Positions 1-12,424 of a DNA stretch of 64,000 bases are shown piece after piece. This stretch comes from Pseudomonas sp. JQ170C. GTDB lineage: Bacteria; Pseudomonadota; Gammaproteobacteria; Pseudomonadales; Pseudomonadaceae. The DNA is taken from assembly GCF_035581345.1 (NCBI RefSeq), contig NZ_CP141608.1:1952501-2016500 (forward strand), in the 5' to 3' direction. Within the stretch, counting starts at the first letter, position 1, and each line of letters starts with the position of its first letter. A program made the position numbers and the translations under genes. Under the pieces are notes generated by a model. It was not told the origin of the DNA. It made no database searches and was given only the letters and a program-made list of their open reading frames with translations.

Positions 1-138
<138 letters not shown>

Positions 139-223
139 ATCGACAGACATCAGCTGTCTTATAAGCTCCCACACGAATTGCTTGATTCATTGAAGAAGAC
201 GATATCGGTAACAGCTCTTAACT

Positions 224-300
<77 letters not shown>

Positions 301-310
301 GTTTCTTGTT

Positions 311-386
311 GGGGCCATAGCTCAGCTGGGAGAGCGCCTGCCTTGCACGCAGGAGGTCAGCGGTTCGATCCCGCTTGGCTCCACCA
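311..386 (+). tRNA. alaT: tRNA-Ala (TGC anticodon)
   Basis: A 76-base tRNA starts GGGGCCATAGCTCAG and ends CTCCACCA. The anticodon TGC is at 344-346 in the loop CTTGCAC, and the T-arm reads GGTTCGATCC. Only ten bases separate it from tRNA-Ile, as in other Ile-Ala rRNA spacers. Confidence 0.98.
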
Positions 387-458
387 CCCCTTGCTACCGT
401 GTCAAAGCTTAGAAATGAATATTCGCCTCGAATATTGATTTCTGAACTTTTTCAGAAT

Positions 459-473
459 CGTTCTTTAAAAATT
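459..473 (+). promoter_or_regulatory. boxA-like rRNA antitermination site
   Basis: The 16S-23S spacer after tRNA-Ala holds GTTCTTTAAAAATTTG, which resembles boxA (TGCTCTTTAACA), the Nus-factor loading site of rRNA antitermination. The rest of the spacer up to 23S (387-609) shows no gene and presumably holds the leader that pairs to form the 23S processing stem. Confidence 0.5.
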
Positions 474-609
474 TGGGTATGTGATAGAAAGATAGACTGA
501 ATAGCACTTTCACTGGTGTTGTTCAGGCTAAGGTAAAATTTGTGAGTTTAATCGCGAATTTTCGGCGAATGTCGTCTTCACAGTATAACCAGATTGCTTG
601 GGGTTATAT

Positions 610-3501
<2,892 letters not shown>

Positions 3502-3635
3502 AACACCCAAGCAATTTGCGTCGAATGACCAGATTGCGGTGTTGTGAAGACGAAACGAACCGAAAGTTTGCGACTCACAAAACATCACATACCCGATTTG
3601 CTGGAGCGTCGAACGACGGTCCGGTACACAGAATT

Positions 3636-3751
3636 TCTTGACGACCATAGAGCATTGGAACCACCTGATCCCATCCCGAACTCAGTAGTGAAACGATGCA
3701 TCGCCGATGGTAGTGTGGGGTTTCCCCATGTGAGAGTAGGTCATCGTCAAG
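3636..3751 (+). rRNA. rrf: 5S ribosomal RNA
   Basis: About 116 bases starting TCTTGACGACCATAGAGC and ending GTAGGTCATCGTCAAGA are the typical Pseudomonas 5S sequence, with CTGATCCCATCCCGAAC in the conserved loop. The two ends pair (CTTGACGA with TCGTCAAG). It closes the rrn operon and is followed by a terminator. Confidence 0.96.
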
Positions 3752-3762
3752 ATTAAATTCCG

Positions 3763-3802
3763 AAACCCCTATCTGCACACGCAGGTAGGGGTTTTGTCTT
3801 TT
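3763..3802 (+). terminator. rrn operon intrinsic terminator
   Basis: AAACCCCTATCTGC and GCAGGTAGGGGTTT form a 14-bp stem with one mismatch and an ACAC loop, followed by TTGTCTTTT. It lies 12 bases after 5S rRNA. Confidence 0.9.
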
Positions 3803-3832
3803 CTGGCCGAGCAAAAGCCAACAGAATCCAGG

Positions 3833-3860
3833 CCAAAAAAAACCACCCCGCAGGGTGGTT
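3833..3860 (-). terminator. Intrinsic terminator of queD
   Basis: On the minus strand AACCACCCTGCGGGGTGGTT folds into a stem and is followed by a run of eight T. It lies just downstream of the queD stop codon. Confidence 0.85.
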
Positions 3861-3876
3861 CTTCACATCCAGCCAA

Positions 3877-4233
3877 TCAGTCGCCGTAGTACTCGCAACC
3901 GCTGGTGCAGGTCTCATGGATACGCACCTTCGACAGCTCTGGCAGCAACGGCTTGACCTGATCCCAAATCCACTTGGCAATGACTTCACTGGTCGGATTC
4001 TCCAGGCCAGGAATGTCATTCAGGTAGTTGTGGTCCAGCTGCTCGTACAGAGGCTTGAAGATCGCCTTGATCTCGGAGAAGTCACGAATCCAGCCAGTGT
4101 GCGGGTCCAGTGGGCCAGTCAGGTGGAGTGCGACTTTGAACGAGTGTCCGTGCAGGCGGCCACATTTGTGCCCTTCAGGAACGTGCGGCAGGCGGTGCGC
4201 CGACTCGAAGGTGAACTCTTTGAAAATTTCCAC
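3877..4233 (-). CDS. queD: 6-carboxy-5,6,7,8-tetrahydropterin synthase QueD
   Basis: QueD (118 residues) converts dihydroneopterin triphosphate to 6-carboxytetrahydropterin, the second step towards preQ0 and queuosine, in the cytoplasm. The family's features are visible: SAHRL with zinc ligand His13, catalytic Cys24 in KCGRLHGH, and zinc ligands His28 and His30. The C-terminal HETCTSG segment with the conserved Glu is also typical. Length matches E. coli QueD (about 120). The start is a GTG preceded by GAGAG. No other queuosine gene is adjacent; it has its own terminator and lies just after the rRNA operon. Confidence 0.93.
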   Translation of the reverse strand: MEIFKEFTFESAHRLPHVPEGHKCGRLHGHSFKVALHLTGPLDPHTGWIRDFSEIKAIFKPLYEQLDHNYLNDIPGLENPTSEVIAKWIWDQVKPLLPELSKVRIHETCTSGCEYYGD

Positions 4234-4282
4234 GATCTCTCAACTCTGAAAACCAATGCTGTCGAGCAGTTTACCAGCATGG

Positions 4283-5365
4283 TCACTGCAGTGGTTGCAG
4301 ATGCGCGTGCAGCCCGCCGGTTTCTAGCAGCTCGAGTAGCTCGTCGCCCAGGCGCTGGCTTTCGGCCATCGCTTTTTTCCAGTAGCGCTGACGGCCGCCA
4401 GCATCGCCCATGAAGCGTTTGAAGTCGCTACGGTCTGGTAGCTTGCCGAAGGGCAGGCTGGCCAGGTACTGAGGCGAAGGCGCCAGCAGCAGGACGTTGC
4501 GCAAGCGCTGTGCATCTCCCCGGCGCCACGGCAATGCCTTGTCAAACCAGCCAGGAATGACCCTGTCGGTGAAGTGCGGGTAAAGCACGATGTCGTCACC
4601 CAGGTACGGAAGGTCCAGGTGGTAGTCGAGCAAGCCGCCATCGCGATAGGTGCCTTTACCGACGCCTGGTATATCCCGCACACCCTCCATGACCATCGGA
4701 ATCGAACCGGAGGCCAGCAGCGCATGGCGCAGGTTGGCCACATCCAGCGGCAGGCAGCGTGAAGGAAAGTCCTTCAGCGGATGCAATGGAGGGCCGTTAC
4801 GGGCGTCGTGCAGGATGATCCGCTCGAAATGCCGGGCCAGTCGCGGACGGCCGATCAGGTTGTCGGCGATCACCGAGGACAACCCCATTCCCAGGCGCGC
4901 GCGATGGTCATGGGCAAGCAGCCCGTGGCTTTTCACCACCATGATATTGAGGCGGTAATCGGGGCTTTCGAGGATCTGCGCGTCGCGGCCCTGCAGCAGC
5001 TCGTCGAGCATGCGCTGGCAGCTACGGCTGACTTCGGCCTGAGTCACGCCTTTGGCAAAGTCCTGCTCGGTGTACAACTGCCCCAGGCGCTGCAAGGCTT
5101 CAGCGGGATTGGGCAAACAGGCACTTGCGAAGCGCCAGGAGCCGATCGACGCACCAATGAGCGCCCGTACACGGGGTGCACTGGGCAACCACTGGCCGAA
5201 CAATGCCAGATCCAGCCCCTGGATGCCGAGAGCCTTCGGCCCCCCGGCAGCGCCCGGTAGTACGCCGACATCGGCTGCCTGCAACCCGCGTTCACGGATG
5301 CGCTGCAAGGCGCTATTGCCTGCCTTCAAGGTCAGGGCCGGATACTTGATATGGATTGCGCTCAT
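4283..5365 (-). CDS. Patatin-like phospholipase family protein
   Basis: A 360-residue protein with the patatin Ser-Asp dyad. The nucleophile elbow is GASIGS (Ser73) and the catalytic Asp lies in YRDGGLLDY (about residue 242). A glycine-rich PGAAGGPKA stretch (about 37-45) fits the oxyanion hole. These enzymes are lipid acyl hydrolases; the substrate here is unknown. There is no signal peptide, so it is probably cytoplasmic. I chose the ATG at 5365; an upstream in-frame TTG would add nine residues without a better ribosome site. It runs in the same direction as queD, but 50 bases separate them. Confidence 0.85.
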   Translation of the reverse strand: MSAIHIKYPALTLKAGNSALQRIRERGLQAADVGVLPGAAGGPKALGIQGLDLALFGQWLPSAPRVRALIGASIGSWRFASACLPNPAEALQRLGQLYTEQDFAKGVTQAEVSRSCQRMLDELLQGRDAQILESPDYRLNIMVVKSHGLLAHDHRARLGMGLSSVIADNLIGRPRLARHFERIILHDARNGPPLHPLKDFPSRCLPLDVANLRHALLASGSIPMVMEGVRDIPGVGKGTYRDGGLLDYHLDLPYLGDDIVLYPHFTDRVIPGWFDKALPWRRGDAQRLRNVLLLAPSPQYLASLPFGKLPDRSDFKRFMGDAGGRQRYWKKAMAESQRLGDELLELLETGGLHAHLQPLQ

Positions 5366-5524
5366 ACGGGCCTCACTCACGGGAGCCGGCAATTATAAAG
5401 AACAGCGGTCCGGTTGTGGGGCGGGGGTGCGCTATCATGTCGCCAGTTATTTTCAGTTTCAATTAAGTTCAGTTGGTTAATCTAGGCCCCGTAGAAACAT
5501 TTCTGATCTCAACGGAGAGACACC

Positions 5525-5833
5525 ATGAAAACTTTGACTGCCCTGTTCGCCACTGCTGCCCTTGCCCTGAGCGCCAACGTTGCCATGGCCAAGGACGTAC
5601 AACCTGATGAAGTCGTGAAGCTGGTTCAAGCCAAGACCATCCTGTCGCTGGACGATTTGAAGGCCAAGGCTGTCGCCAAACACCCAGGCGCCACCGTGAC
5701 CGACTCCGAGCTTGAAGACGAGTACGGCCGCTACATCTACAAGGTCGAGCTGCGCGATGCCCAGAACGTCGAGTGGGATGTCGACATGGATGCCAAGACC
5801 GGCGAAATCCTCAAGGACGCCCGGGATAACTAA
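5525..5833 (+). CDS. Secreted PepSY-domain protein (first of two)
   Basis: A 102-residue precursor with a Sec signal peptide (MKTLTALFATAALALSANVA, cleavage probably after AMA) followed by one PepSY domain. The domain is recognisable from the helix LKAKAVAKHPGATV and the strands IYKVELRDA and WDVDMDAKTGEIL. PepSY proteins are thought to inhibit peptidases or bind ligands near the cell surface; here it is probably periplasmic. ACGGAGAGACACC lies just before the ATG. Its TAA overlaps the next ATG (TAATG), so the two are translationally coupled. The position upstream of a two-component pair suggests an accessory or target of that system. Confidence 0.85.
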   Translation: MKTLTALFATAALALSANVAMAKDVQPDEVVKLVQAKTILSLDDLKAKAVAKHPGATVTDSELEDEYGRYIYKVELRDAQNVEWDVDMDAKTGEILKDARDN

Positions 5834-6147
5834 TGACGGTTCGATTGCGAACAGTGCAGGTGGCACTCGCTGCGCTGTTAGCCCTCTGCTCGCTGGCCTC
5901 GGCCCGCGACCTTGATCAGGACGAAGCCCTGCGGTTGCGCCAGCAGGGCATCATCCTGCCGCTGGAGCAACTGCTCAATGACGCCCTGGGTCGCTATCCC
6001 GGGGCGACGTTGTTGGAGGCGGAGCTGGAAGAAAAGCACGACCGCTATGAGTACGAAGTCGAGCTCTTGACCCCCGAGGGTGTGGTGCGCGAGATCAAAC
6101 TCGACGCCAGCAATGGAGCCCTGCTCAAAGACGAGGAAGATGACTGA
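5833..6147 (+). CDS. Secreted PepSY-domain protein (second of two)
   Basis: A 104-residue paralogue of the preceding gene, with a signal peptide ([20 protein letters not shown], cleavage near SA) and a single PepSY domain ([20 protein letters not shown], then [20 protein letters not shown]). It starts in the stop codon of the first PepSY gene and its TGA overlaps the ATG of the response regulator (TGATG). The tandem pair probably arose by duplication, but the sequences have diverged well beyond recent copies. It is probably periplasmic, with a role linked to the downstream sensor kinase by inference from coupling only. Confidence 0.83.
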   Translation: MTVRLRTVQVALAALLALCSLASARDLDQDEALRLRQQGIILPLEQLLNDALGRYPGATLLEAELEEKHDRYEYEVELLTPEGVVREIKLDASNGALLKDEEDD

Positions 6148-6815
6148 TGCGCCTGTTACTGGTCGAGGACAATGTCCCGCTGGCAGATGAACTGATCCAG
6201 GGCCTGCAGCGCCAGGGCTACGCAGTCGATTGGCTGGCAGACGGTCGCGACGCTGTCCACCAGGGCAGCAGCGAACCCTATGACTTGATCATTCTCGACC
6301 TGGGCTTGCCCGGGTTGTCCGGACTGGAAGTGCTGGCCCAATGGCGTGCATCCGGCCTTGTCACGCCTGTGCTGATCCTCACCGCCCGCAGCTCCTGGGC
6401 CGAGCGTATCGAGGGCCTGAAGGCCGGGGCCGATGACTACCTGAGCAAACCCTTCCACCCCGAAGAGCTGCAGTTGCGGGTCCAGTCATTGCTGCGCCGT
6501 GCGCGTGGGCTTGCCAATCAGACAACGCTGGAAGCCGCAGGCCTGCAACTGGATGAAGGACGTCAATGCGTGATGCGCGACGGCGTCGACATCCAGCTCA
6601 CGGCGGCTGAATTTCGCTTGCTGCGCTATTTCATGCTGCACCCGCAACAGATCCTCTCCAAGAGCCATCTCGCCGAACACCTTTATGACGGCGAGACCGA
6701 GCGCGACTCCAATGTGCTGGAAGTCCACGTCAACCACTTGCGTCGCAAGCTTGGCCGCAGCGTGATCGAGACCCGTCGTGGTCAGGGTTATCGCTACGCC
6801 GGGAGCAGCGAGTGA
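6147..6815 (+). CDS. OmpR/PhoB-family response regulator
   Basis: A 222-residue DNA-binding response regulator. The receiver domain (about 1-115) has the acidic pair Glu7-Asp8, the phospho-acceptor Asp51 in [10 protein letters not shown] and the conserved Lys in YLSKPF. A winged-helix output domain follows (about 125-218), with [12 protein letters not shown] and the terminal [10 protein letters not shown]. It is coupled to the kinase gene by a GTGA overlap. Gene order with PepSY proteins and overall sequence recall the P. aeruginosa BqsR/CarR regulator, which responds to ferrous iron or calcium, but the signal here is not shown. Confidence 0.92.
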   Translation: MRLLLVEDNVPLADELIQGLQRQGYAVDWLADGRDAVHQGSSEPYDLIILDLGLPGLSGLEVLAQWRASGLVTPVLILTARSSWAERIEGLKAGADDYLSKPFHPEELQLRVQSLLRRARGLANQTTLEAAGLQLDEGRQCVMRDGVDIQLTAAEFRLLRYFMLHPQQILSKSHLAEHLYDGETERDSNVLEVHVNHLRRKLGRSVIETRRGQGYRYAGSSE

Positions 6816-8134
6816 AGTCGATCCAGGCACGCTTGAGCCTGGGCCTGATCGCGGTGCTGGTGCTGGTGGGGTTGGCCCTTGCCCAGTTGAGCCTGTGGTT
6901 GTTCGAGGTCGGTCTGCAACGCTACCTGGAAACCGGCCTGCGCAAGGAAAGCGAGAACCTGCTGGTCGCCCTGGTACGTGGGCAGACCGGCCTTGAGCTG
7001 GATGAGCGACGGATCTCCTCGGCCTACAAACGCCCGTTCTCCGGGTATTACTTTCGCATCGACTTCGATGGCGGCAATTGGCGTTCGCGTTCGCTGTGGG
7101 ACCTGGAGATGCCGACACCGGCCACGACCGGCCTGCATACGGACCTCAAGCTGGGGCCTGAAGATCAACAGCTACTCGTGCTGCGCAGTGACTACCGGCG
7201 TTTTGGCCAGTCGATCTCGATCAGCGTCGCCCAGGACTACACCCCGGTGCGCGAGCAGTTCCGGCGCATGCAGCAGATCGGTCTGGGCCTGGGCCTGGTG
7301 GCCCTGATATTGGTACTGGTGCTGCAGCGCATTACCGTTACACGCTCATTGCGTCCCCTTGAGCGCGCACGTGAGCAGATTGCCCAGCTGCAGCAGGGCA
7401 AACGCTCGCAGCTCGATACCCAGGTGCCCATCGAGCTGGAGCCGTTGGTCGCGCAAATCAACCATCTGCTGGCCCACACGGAAGACAGCCTTCGCCGCTC
7501 GCGCAATGCCTTGGGCAACCTGGGCCATGCCTTGAAAACGCCCCTGGCGGTGTTACTCAGCCTGGCCTCCAGCGAGCGCCTGAAAGATTTGCCAGAGGTA
7601 CGAGCGCAACTGCGTGAACAGCTGGAACAGATTCAGCAGCGATTGAGCCGTGAACTCAATCGCGCCCGTCTGGCCGGCGATGCCTTGCCGGGCGCGCAGT
7701 TCGACTGTGATGCCGAGTTGCCCGGGTTGCTCTCCACCTTGGGGATGATCCATGGCGAAGGGCTGGAGTTGAGCCAGCAGGTACCACCCGGGCTGTTACT
7801 CCCCTGGGACCGTGAAGACCTGCTCGAACTGCTCGGCAACTTGCTGGACAACGCCTGCAAATGGGCCGACAGCCAGGTGCAACTGAGCATCGAAGAATTG
7901 CCGGAGCATTACCGGCTGCTGATTGACGACGACGGCCCCGGTATTCCCGAAGCGGCGCGTGCGCAGGTGTTGGAGCGGGGTACCCGGCTCGATGAGCAGG
8001 TCACCGGCCACGGCCTGGGGCTTGGGATCGTTCGCGACATCGTCGAGGCCTGGGGCGGGCGCATGACCCTTGAGCAGAGCCCGCTGGAGGGGCTGCGGGT
8101 GTGCATCGAGTTGCCGCGCCGGGCAGGGCGCTGA
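6812..8134 (+). CDS. Membrane sensor histidine kinase (PhoQ/BqsS-like)
   Basis: A 440-residue kinase with an N-terminal membrane segment (about 9-30), a periplasmic domain (about 31-152), a second segment (about 155-172) and a HAMP linker. The phospho-acceptor is His239 in [10 protein letters not shown]. ATPase motifs are the N-box [13 protein letters not shown] (Asn343), G1 DDDGPGIP (372-379) and G2 GHGLGLGI. The HALKTPL form of the H-box is seen in PhoQ-like kinases. The RExxE motif used by BqsS to sense Fe(II) is not present in the periplasmic domain, so an iron signal cannot be assumed. It starts at a GTG overlapping the regulator's stop. Confidence 0.9.
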   Translation: MKSIQARLSLGLIAVLVLVGLALAQLSLWLFEVGLQRYLETGLRKESENLLVALVRGQTGLELDERRISSAYKRPFSGYYFRIDFDGGNWRSRSLWDLEMPTPATTGLHTDLKLGPEDQQLLVLRSDYRRFGQSISISVAQDYTPVREQFRRMQQIGLGLGLVALILVLVLQRITVTRSLRPLERAREQIAQLQQGKRSQLDTQVPIELEPLVAQINHLLAHTEDSLRRSRNALGNLGHALKTPLAVLLSLASSERLKDLPEVRAQLREQLEQIQQRLSRELNRARLAGDALPGAQFDCDAELPGLLSTLGMIHGEGLELSQQVPPGLLLPWDREDLLELLGNLLDNACKWADSQVQLSIEELPEHYRLLIDDDGPGIPEAARAQVLERGTRLDEQVTGHGLGLGIVRDIVEAWGGRMTLEQSPLEGLRVCIELPRRAGR

Positions 8135-8148
8135 TCCGGGCCCTGCCC
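8121..8148. terminator. Hairpin between convergent kinase and receptor genes
   Basis: GGGCAGGGC and GCCCTGCCC form a perfect nine-base stem around the kinase stop codon. There is no T tract on either strand, so termination is only suggested by its place between convergent genes. Confidence 0.4.
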
Positions 8149-8161
8149 ACCGCCGGGTCGG

Positions 8162-10360
8162 TCAGAAGTCCACAGTGCCCGAGAACTTCACCAGGCGTGG
8201 CTCGCCCTGGGTCAGATAACCGCCGTTGGCCGAAGCCCAATAGTTCTTGTCGCTGATGTTCTCGACGTTCATGCGCAAGGTGATGTCCTTCTCCTGAACC
8301 TTGAAGCGGTAACGAGCACCGGCATCGAAGCGGTTCCAGGTCGGCAGGCTCAGGTTGTTGGCCTGGTCGGCATATTGCCCCCCGGTGCGCAGCATCCGTG
8401 CATTGAGCGCCACGCCCTCCAGCCCAGGTACGTCCCAGTCGACACTGGCGTTGAGCTGGAAGGTCGGCACGCCAATGGCGTGGTTGCCGTCGTTGCTGCC
8501 GTTCTGGGTTTTCTTCAGCTCCGAGTCCAGGCGCGTACCGCCGGCCAGCAGGCGCAGGCCCGGCAGCGGCTCACCGAAGATGCTCAGTTCGATACCGCGG
8601 TTCACCTGCTCGCCATCACGCAGATAGAACCCGGTATTGCTGTCCAGGTAGCCGTCGCTGGGTTTCTCGATGCGGAACACCGCAAGGTTGGCGCCGAAGG
8701 TGCCCTGGTCATACTTGACGCCCGCTTCGATCTGCTTGGTGCGTCCCGGCGGGAACGCCTCGCCGCGGTTGATGGCGTTGGCCGAGGCCGTCGGGCCCTT
8801 GGACAGGCCTTCGATGCGGTTGGCATACAGCGATACCGATTCGGTCGGCTTGTAGACGATGCCGTACACCGGTGTGGTGATGCCTTTGTCATACAGGGCG
8901 CTGCGGCTGCCGTCGTTGGCCGGGTTGGCCACGCCACCGGAGGTGGTGCCGTCGTACAGGTAGTTCTCCACCCGCAACTGTTGGCGGCGCAGCCCAGCGG
9001 TCACTAACAGGGTGTCATCGAAAAAGCCCAGGGTGTCGGAGAAAGCAATGCTGCGGTTGCGGGTCTTGCCGGTGACACCCGGATCACCCGGCTCGCCGCC
9101 CGTGATGGTCACTGCGGTCGGCTTGGGCAGCGGGGTGGTGTTGTAGATGTTGGTCGGTTGGCCACGATAGAAAACGTAGGCGTTTTCCTGCTGGGTCCAG
9201 ATGGTCGAGGCCCCCAGGTTCAATTGGTGACTGACCGGCCCGGTTTGCAGCTTGCCATTGAGGCCGCCCATGAACGTGGTGTTGTCTTCATTGTGCGGAA
9301 TGAATGAGCCGCCCATGGTCGCCGCACCGGTGGCGGCATTGGTCAGGGTCGGGGTGCCGTAGAACCCGGTCTCGCGGGTGTGTTTGACGCCGCCGGCAAG
9401 GTAGGCGCTCCAGTTGTCGTTCAGGTCCCAGTCGCCGCGCACCATGCCGAAGATGTCTTCGGTCTCGGTGAAGGTCCAGTCCTGGCCGTAGTTGTGACTG
9501 GCGTCGGGCGCGCGCGGAATGTCGGTGAGGCCGGCGCCGAGCTGCACCGAGTTGCGCAGGTGGTTGACGCGCTCTTTCTGGTAACCGAAGTCGGTGGACA
9601 CGCTGAAGCGATCACCCTGGTAGTCCAGGCCTGCGACGAACAGCTTGCTGCGCTGATCCTGGTCTTCGACTGCAGTCTCGCCTTCGCGCTGGGACAGGTT
9701 CAGGCGCGCCCCGAAGCGGTTGTCGGCACCGAAACGCTGGCCGATATCCAGGTGCTCGCCGATGCGGCCATCGGTGGAAATGTCCTGGGTGTAGCGGCGG
9801 GTCGGAATGTCGCCGGCACGCTTGGGTTGCAGGTTGACGCTGCCGCCCAGGCCGCCGCCGGTCGGGCTGACACCGTTGATGAAGGCGTTGGGGCCCTTGA
9901 ACACTTCAACCCGGTCCACCGCATCGGTGGAGATGATCTGGCGCGGCAACACGCCGTACAGGCCGTTGTAGGAAATATCATCGCCACTCAGGGGCAGGCC
10001 GCGAATCACGAAGACCTGAGACTGGTTGCCGAAGCCGACGGACTGGCGCACCGACGGGTCGTTGAGCAACACGTCACCCACGTCTTCGGCCTGCTGGTCC
10101 TCGATCAGCTTCGAGGTGTAGCTGGTCATGGTGAAGGGGACATCCATATTGTCCTGGTTCCCCAACACACCCATCTGCCCGCCACGGGCAACCTGGCCGC
10201 CGGCATACTCCTCGACCGGCGCATTGCGCAGGGGCTTGGTGGCCTGGGCATTGACAGCGGTAGCGTCGAGCTCCAGGGCAGTGTCGGCGCCGTGTGCGGC
10301 TACACTGGCGGCGCAGCAAACCGCGAGCAGGGTGGGGCGATAGGGAAATCGTAAAGCCAT
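8162..10360 (-). CDS. TonB-dependent siderophore receptor without signalling domain
   Basis: A 732-residue outer-membrane receptor for ligand-gated uptake energised by TonB. It has a signal peptide (about 1-25), a plug domain (about 60-185; FVIRGLPLSGDD, VEVFKGPNAFINGVSPTGGG) and a 22-strand-type barrel ending in Phe (VKFSGTVDF). A TonB-box-like LDATAVNAQ follows the signal peptide directly. No N-terminal STN domain precedes the plug, so it is an ordinary transporter rather than a transducer. The plug style matches the siderophore-receptor family (ferrichrome/hydroxamate-like); the ligand is not predictable. A weak Fur-like site lies upstream. Confidence 0.9.
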   Translation of the reverse strand: MALRFPYRPTLLAVCCAASVAAHGADTALELDATAVNAQATKPLRNAPVEEYAGGQVARGGQMGVLGNQDNMDVPFTMTSYTSKLIEDQQAEDVGDVLLNDPSVRQSVGFGNQSQVFVIRGLPLSGDDISYNGLYGVLPRQIISTDAVDRVEVFKGPNAFINGVSPTGGGLGGSVNLQPKRAGDIPTRRYTQDISTDGRIGEHLDIGQRFGADNRFGARLNLSQREGETAVEDQDQRSKLFVAGLDYQGDRFSVSTDFGYQKERVNHLRNSVQLGAGLTDIPRAPDASHNYGQDWTFTETEDIFGMVRGDWDLNDNWSAYLAGGVKHTRETGFYGTPTLTNAATGAATMGGSFIPHNEDNTTFMGGLNGKLQTGPVSHQLNLGASTIWTQQENAYVFYRGQPTNIYNTTPLPKPTAVTITGGEPGDPGVTGKTRNRSIAFSDTLGFFDDTLLVTAGLRRQQLRVENYLYDGTTSGGVANPANDGSRSALYDKGITTPVYGIVYKPTESVSLYANRIEGLSKGPTASANAINRGEAFPPGRTKQIEAGVKYDQGTFGANLAVFRIEKPSDGYLDSNTGFYLRDGEQVNRGIELSIFGEPLPGLRLLAGGTRLDSELKKTQNGSNDGNHAIGVPTFQLNASVDWDVPGLEGVALNARMLRTGGQYADQANNLSLPTWNRFDAGARYRFKVQEKDITLRMNVENISDKNYWASANGGYLTQGEPRLVKFSGTVDF

Positions 10361-10441
10361 GGTGAAAGGCCCTGTTAAGTGTGTGGGGCGCCTTCCTGGC
10401 TATGCGAATGCTTCGTAGCCGCAAATATTAACAGGTGCATT

Positions 10442-10460
10442 TGTAAAGCGTTATCATTTA
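10442..10460 (-). promoter_or_regulatory. Possible Fur box upstream of the siderophore receptor
   Basis: The minus strand reads TAAATGATAACGCTTTACA, about 85 bases before the receptor's ATG. It shares the AATGATAA half of the Fur consensus, but the second half is poor. Iron control is expected for this gene class; the site itself is weak. Confidence 0.3.
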
Positions 10461-10483
10461 GATACAAAAAATTACCAAGCGCT

Positions 10484-11401
10484 TCACACCAGGGTCAGGC
10501 TCAGCATCACCGGCAAGGTCAATGCAGCAAGCAGGGTCTGCAAGGCAATGATGTTGGCCATCAGCGGGGCGTTACCGCCCATTTGCCGGGCCATGACATA
10601 GGAGGACGATGCCGTGGGCAGTGCCTGGAACAGGATGGCGATGATCGCCGCCTGGCCGCTCAGGCCAAGTGCCCGGCATACGCCGAACGTGGTCAAGGGC
10701 AGCACCACGAACTTGAACAGCGAGGCCGCCAGCAACGGCCGCTTGCCTAGGCCCTGGGCACTGCTGCCCAGCGCCGCGCCGACACACAGCAAGCCCAGGG
10801 GCAGCGCGGCCTGGCCGAGGGCCTTGATGGTCGGTTCAATGCCTGGCGGCAGCCCCAGGCCAGTAACGCGCAAGGCAATCCCGGCGGCGCAGCCAACGAT
10901 CAGCGGGTTGGTGACGATGGCCTTTGCCACCGCGCTTGCCGAGCTGCGAGTGCCGCTGTATCGGGCGAACACCATCACGCACAGCACGTTCACGGTCGGC
11001 ACGATGGCCGCATTGGCCACCGCCGCCAGGGCGATACCGCCGCTGCCATAGATGCCGGCGGCCAGGGTCGCACCAATGTAGTTGTTGAAGCGCACGCCGC
11101 CTTGAAACACCGAGGTGAAACTGGCGCCGTCCCCGGCCACTGCCCCCTTGCACAGCACCAGCAGCGTCGCGCCGATCACCGTCGAGAGCAACAGCACCGT
11201 CACCATGTCGAACACCGGCAGGCCCGCCAGGTCAGCCGTGGCCAGGCCGTGCATGAACAGCGCCGGCAGCAGCACGAAATAGCTCAGGCGTTCGGCCGCG
11301 GGCCAGAAGTGCTCACCCAGAAAACCCTGGGCCCGGAGCCAGCGGCCCAAGGCGATGAGCAAGGCAATGGGCACGATGGTGGCGAGGATCAGTTGCAGCA
11401 T
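10484..11401 (-). CDS. AEC-family (auxin efflux carrier) transporter
   Basis: A 305-residue integral membrane protein with about ten hydrophobic segments, opening with MLQLILATIVPIALLIALGR. The two-fold repeated five-segment layout is typical of the AEC family, whose bacterial members move malate, malonate or other organic acids. Substrate is not deducible here. It lies 110 bases downstream of a LysR gene on the same strand, which may control it. Nothing suggests a plant-hormone role. Confidence 0.83.
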   Translation of the reverse strand: MLQLILATIVPIALLIALGRWLRAQGFLGEHFWPAAERLSYFVLLPALFMHGLATADLAGLPVFDMVTVLLLSTVIGATLLVLCKGAVAGDGASFTSVFQGGVRFNNYIGATLAAGIYGSGGIALAAVANAAIVPTVNVLCVMVFARYSGTRSSASAVAKAIVTNPLIVGCAAGIALRVTGLGLPPGIEPTIKALGQAALPLGLLCVGAALGSSAQGLGKRPLLAASLFKFVVLPLTTFGVCRALGLSGQAAIIAILFQALPTASSSYVMARQMGGNAPLMANIIALQTLLAALTLPVMLSLTLV

Positions 11402-11511
11402 CAGACGGTATCCCTGGCAGTCGATGGTCCCAATCGGGCGTCGACATCAGGCTAGCCTGAAGCAATGAAAGAAAAAAACGCAGAATTCTCAACCAACCGA
11501 TGAGAAAAACT

Positions 11512-12378
11512 TCACGGTTGGCCCAGTGCGGTCTTCAACACCGCCGTCAGGTGCCGACGGCGACTGCTGGCGTGTTCTATCAAGCCGACATGCCGTACCC
11601 GCTGCGGCTCGCCAAAGGGCAGCACGGTAACGTCCGGCAAGTTCAGCAGGTCTTCATCCGCCAGCGGCACAATGGCCACGCCCAGGCCCATCGAGGCCAT
11701 GTGCGTGAGGGCTTGCTGGCTGTCCAGCTCCATTTGTTCGCTGACCGGCAATTGCAGCTTGCGCAGTTCCTGCTCGATGATCCGCCCGGCCCAGGCGCGT
11801 TTGTCGAAACGCAGGAACGGCTGGGTGGCAAGCAGCTCGCGCAAGCTGATGCCGGCAAACGCGGGGCCGGCAACAGCCCAGAAGCGGTTCTGGTAGAGCG
11901 GGGTGAAGTCCAGGTTGGCGGGGTAGGGCGCCACAGGTTCGGTGGTGATGGCTGCATCCAGCTCGCCATCTTCGACACGCCGCGCAAGCTCTGCGGACAT
12001 CCCCGACAAGACGCTGATGTGCAAGTGCGGATGCTCGGCCTTTATCCGCACCAGCGCCGCCGGCAGACGCCCGGCCAGGGCCGTATGAATGGCGCCGATC
12101 TTCAGTCGCCCACTCAGGCCCGGGCCGCTGACCAGGGCGTCGGCCATGTCGTCATAGGCCGCCAGAATCCCTTCGGCTCGCTCCACCACCAGGTGCCCGG
12201 CGCCGGTCAGGCTGACCTGACGCCGACTGCGGTCGAACAACGTGACCTGCAGTTCCTCCTCCAGGCTGCGGATGTGCAGGCTGACGGCCGAGGGCGTGAG
12301 GCTGAGGATATCGGCGGCGCGGGCAAAGGTGCCGTGGCGGGCAATGGTCACCAGGGTGCGCAGGGCTTTGAGGGACAC
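11512..12378 (-). CDS. LysR-family transcriptional regulator
   Basis: A 288-residue regulator. An N-terminal winged helix-turn-helix (about 1-60: FARAADILSLTPSAVSLHIR, then LEEELQVTLFDRS) is followed by a ligand-binding domain of the periplasmic-binding-protein fold. I start it at the GTG at 12378, which has GGAG seven bases upstream and matches the usual LysR N-terminus (VSLKALRTLV). A longer frame would overlap the permease gene by 20 bases. It runs towards the AEC transporter and away from the ABC permease; either could be its target. Confidence 0.88.
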   Translation of the reverse strand: MSLKALRTLVTIARHGTFARAADILSLTPSAVSLHIRSLEEELQVTLFDRSRRQVSLTGAGHLVVERAEGILAAYDDMADALVSGPGLSGRLKIGAIHTALAGRLPAALVRIKAEHPHLHISVLSGMSAELARRVEDGELDAAITTEPVAPYPANLDFTPLYQNRFWAVAGPAFAGISLRELLATQPFLRFDKRAWAGRIIEQELRKLQLPVSEQMELDSQQALTHMASMGLGVAIVPLADEDLLNLPDVTVLPFGEPQRVRHVGLIEHASSRRRHLTAVLKTALGQP

Positions 12379-12424
12379 GCGTGGGCTCCGGTCGGGGGCG
12401 ATTGAACGTGCATCATCGCGTCGA

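Noticed and set aside
6900..7260. Fe(II)-sensing RExxE motif in the sensor kinase, as in BqsS
   Set aside because: No RExxE is present in the periplasmic domain; the closest stretch is REQFRR, which does not fit.
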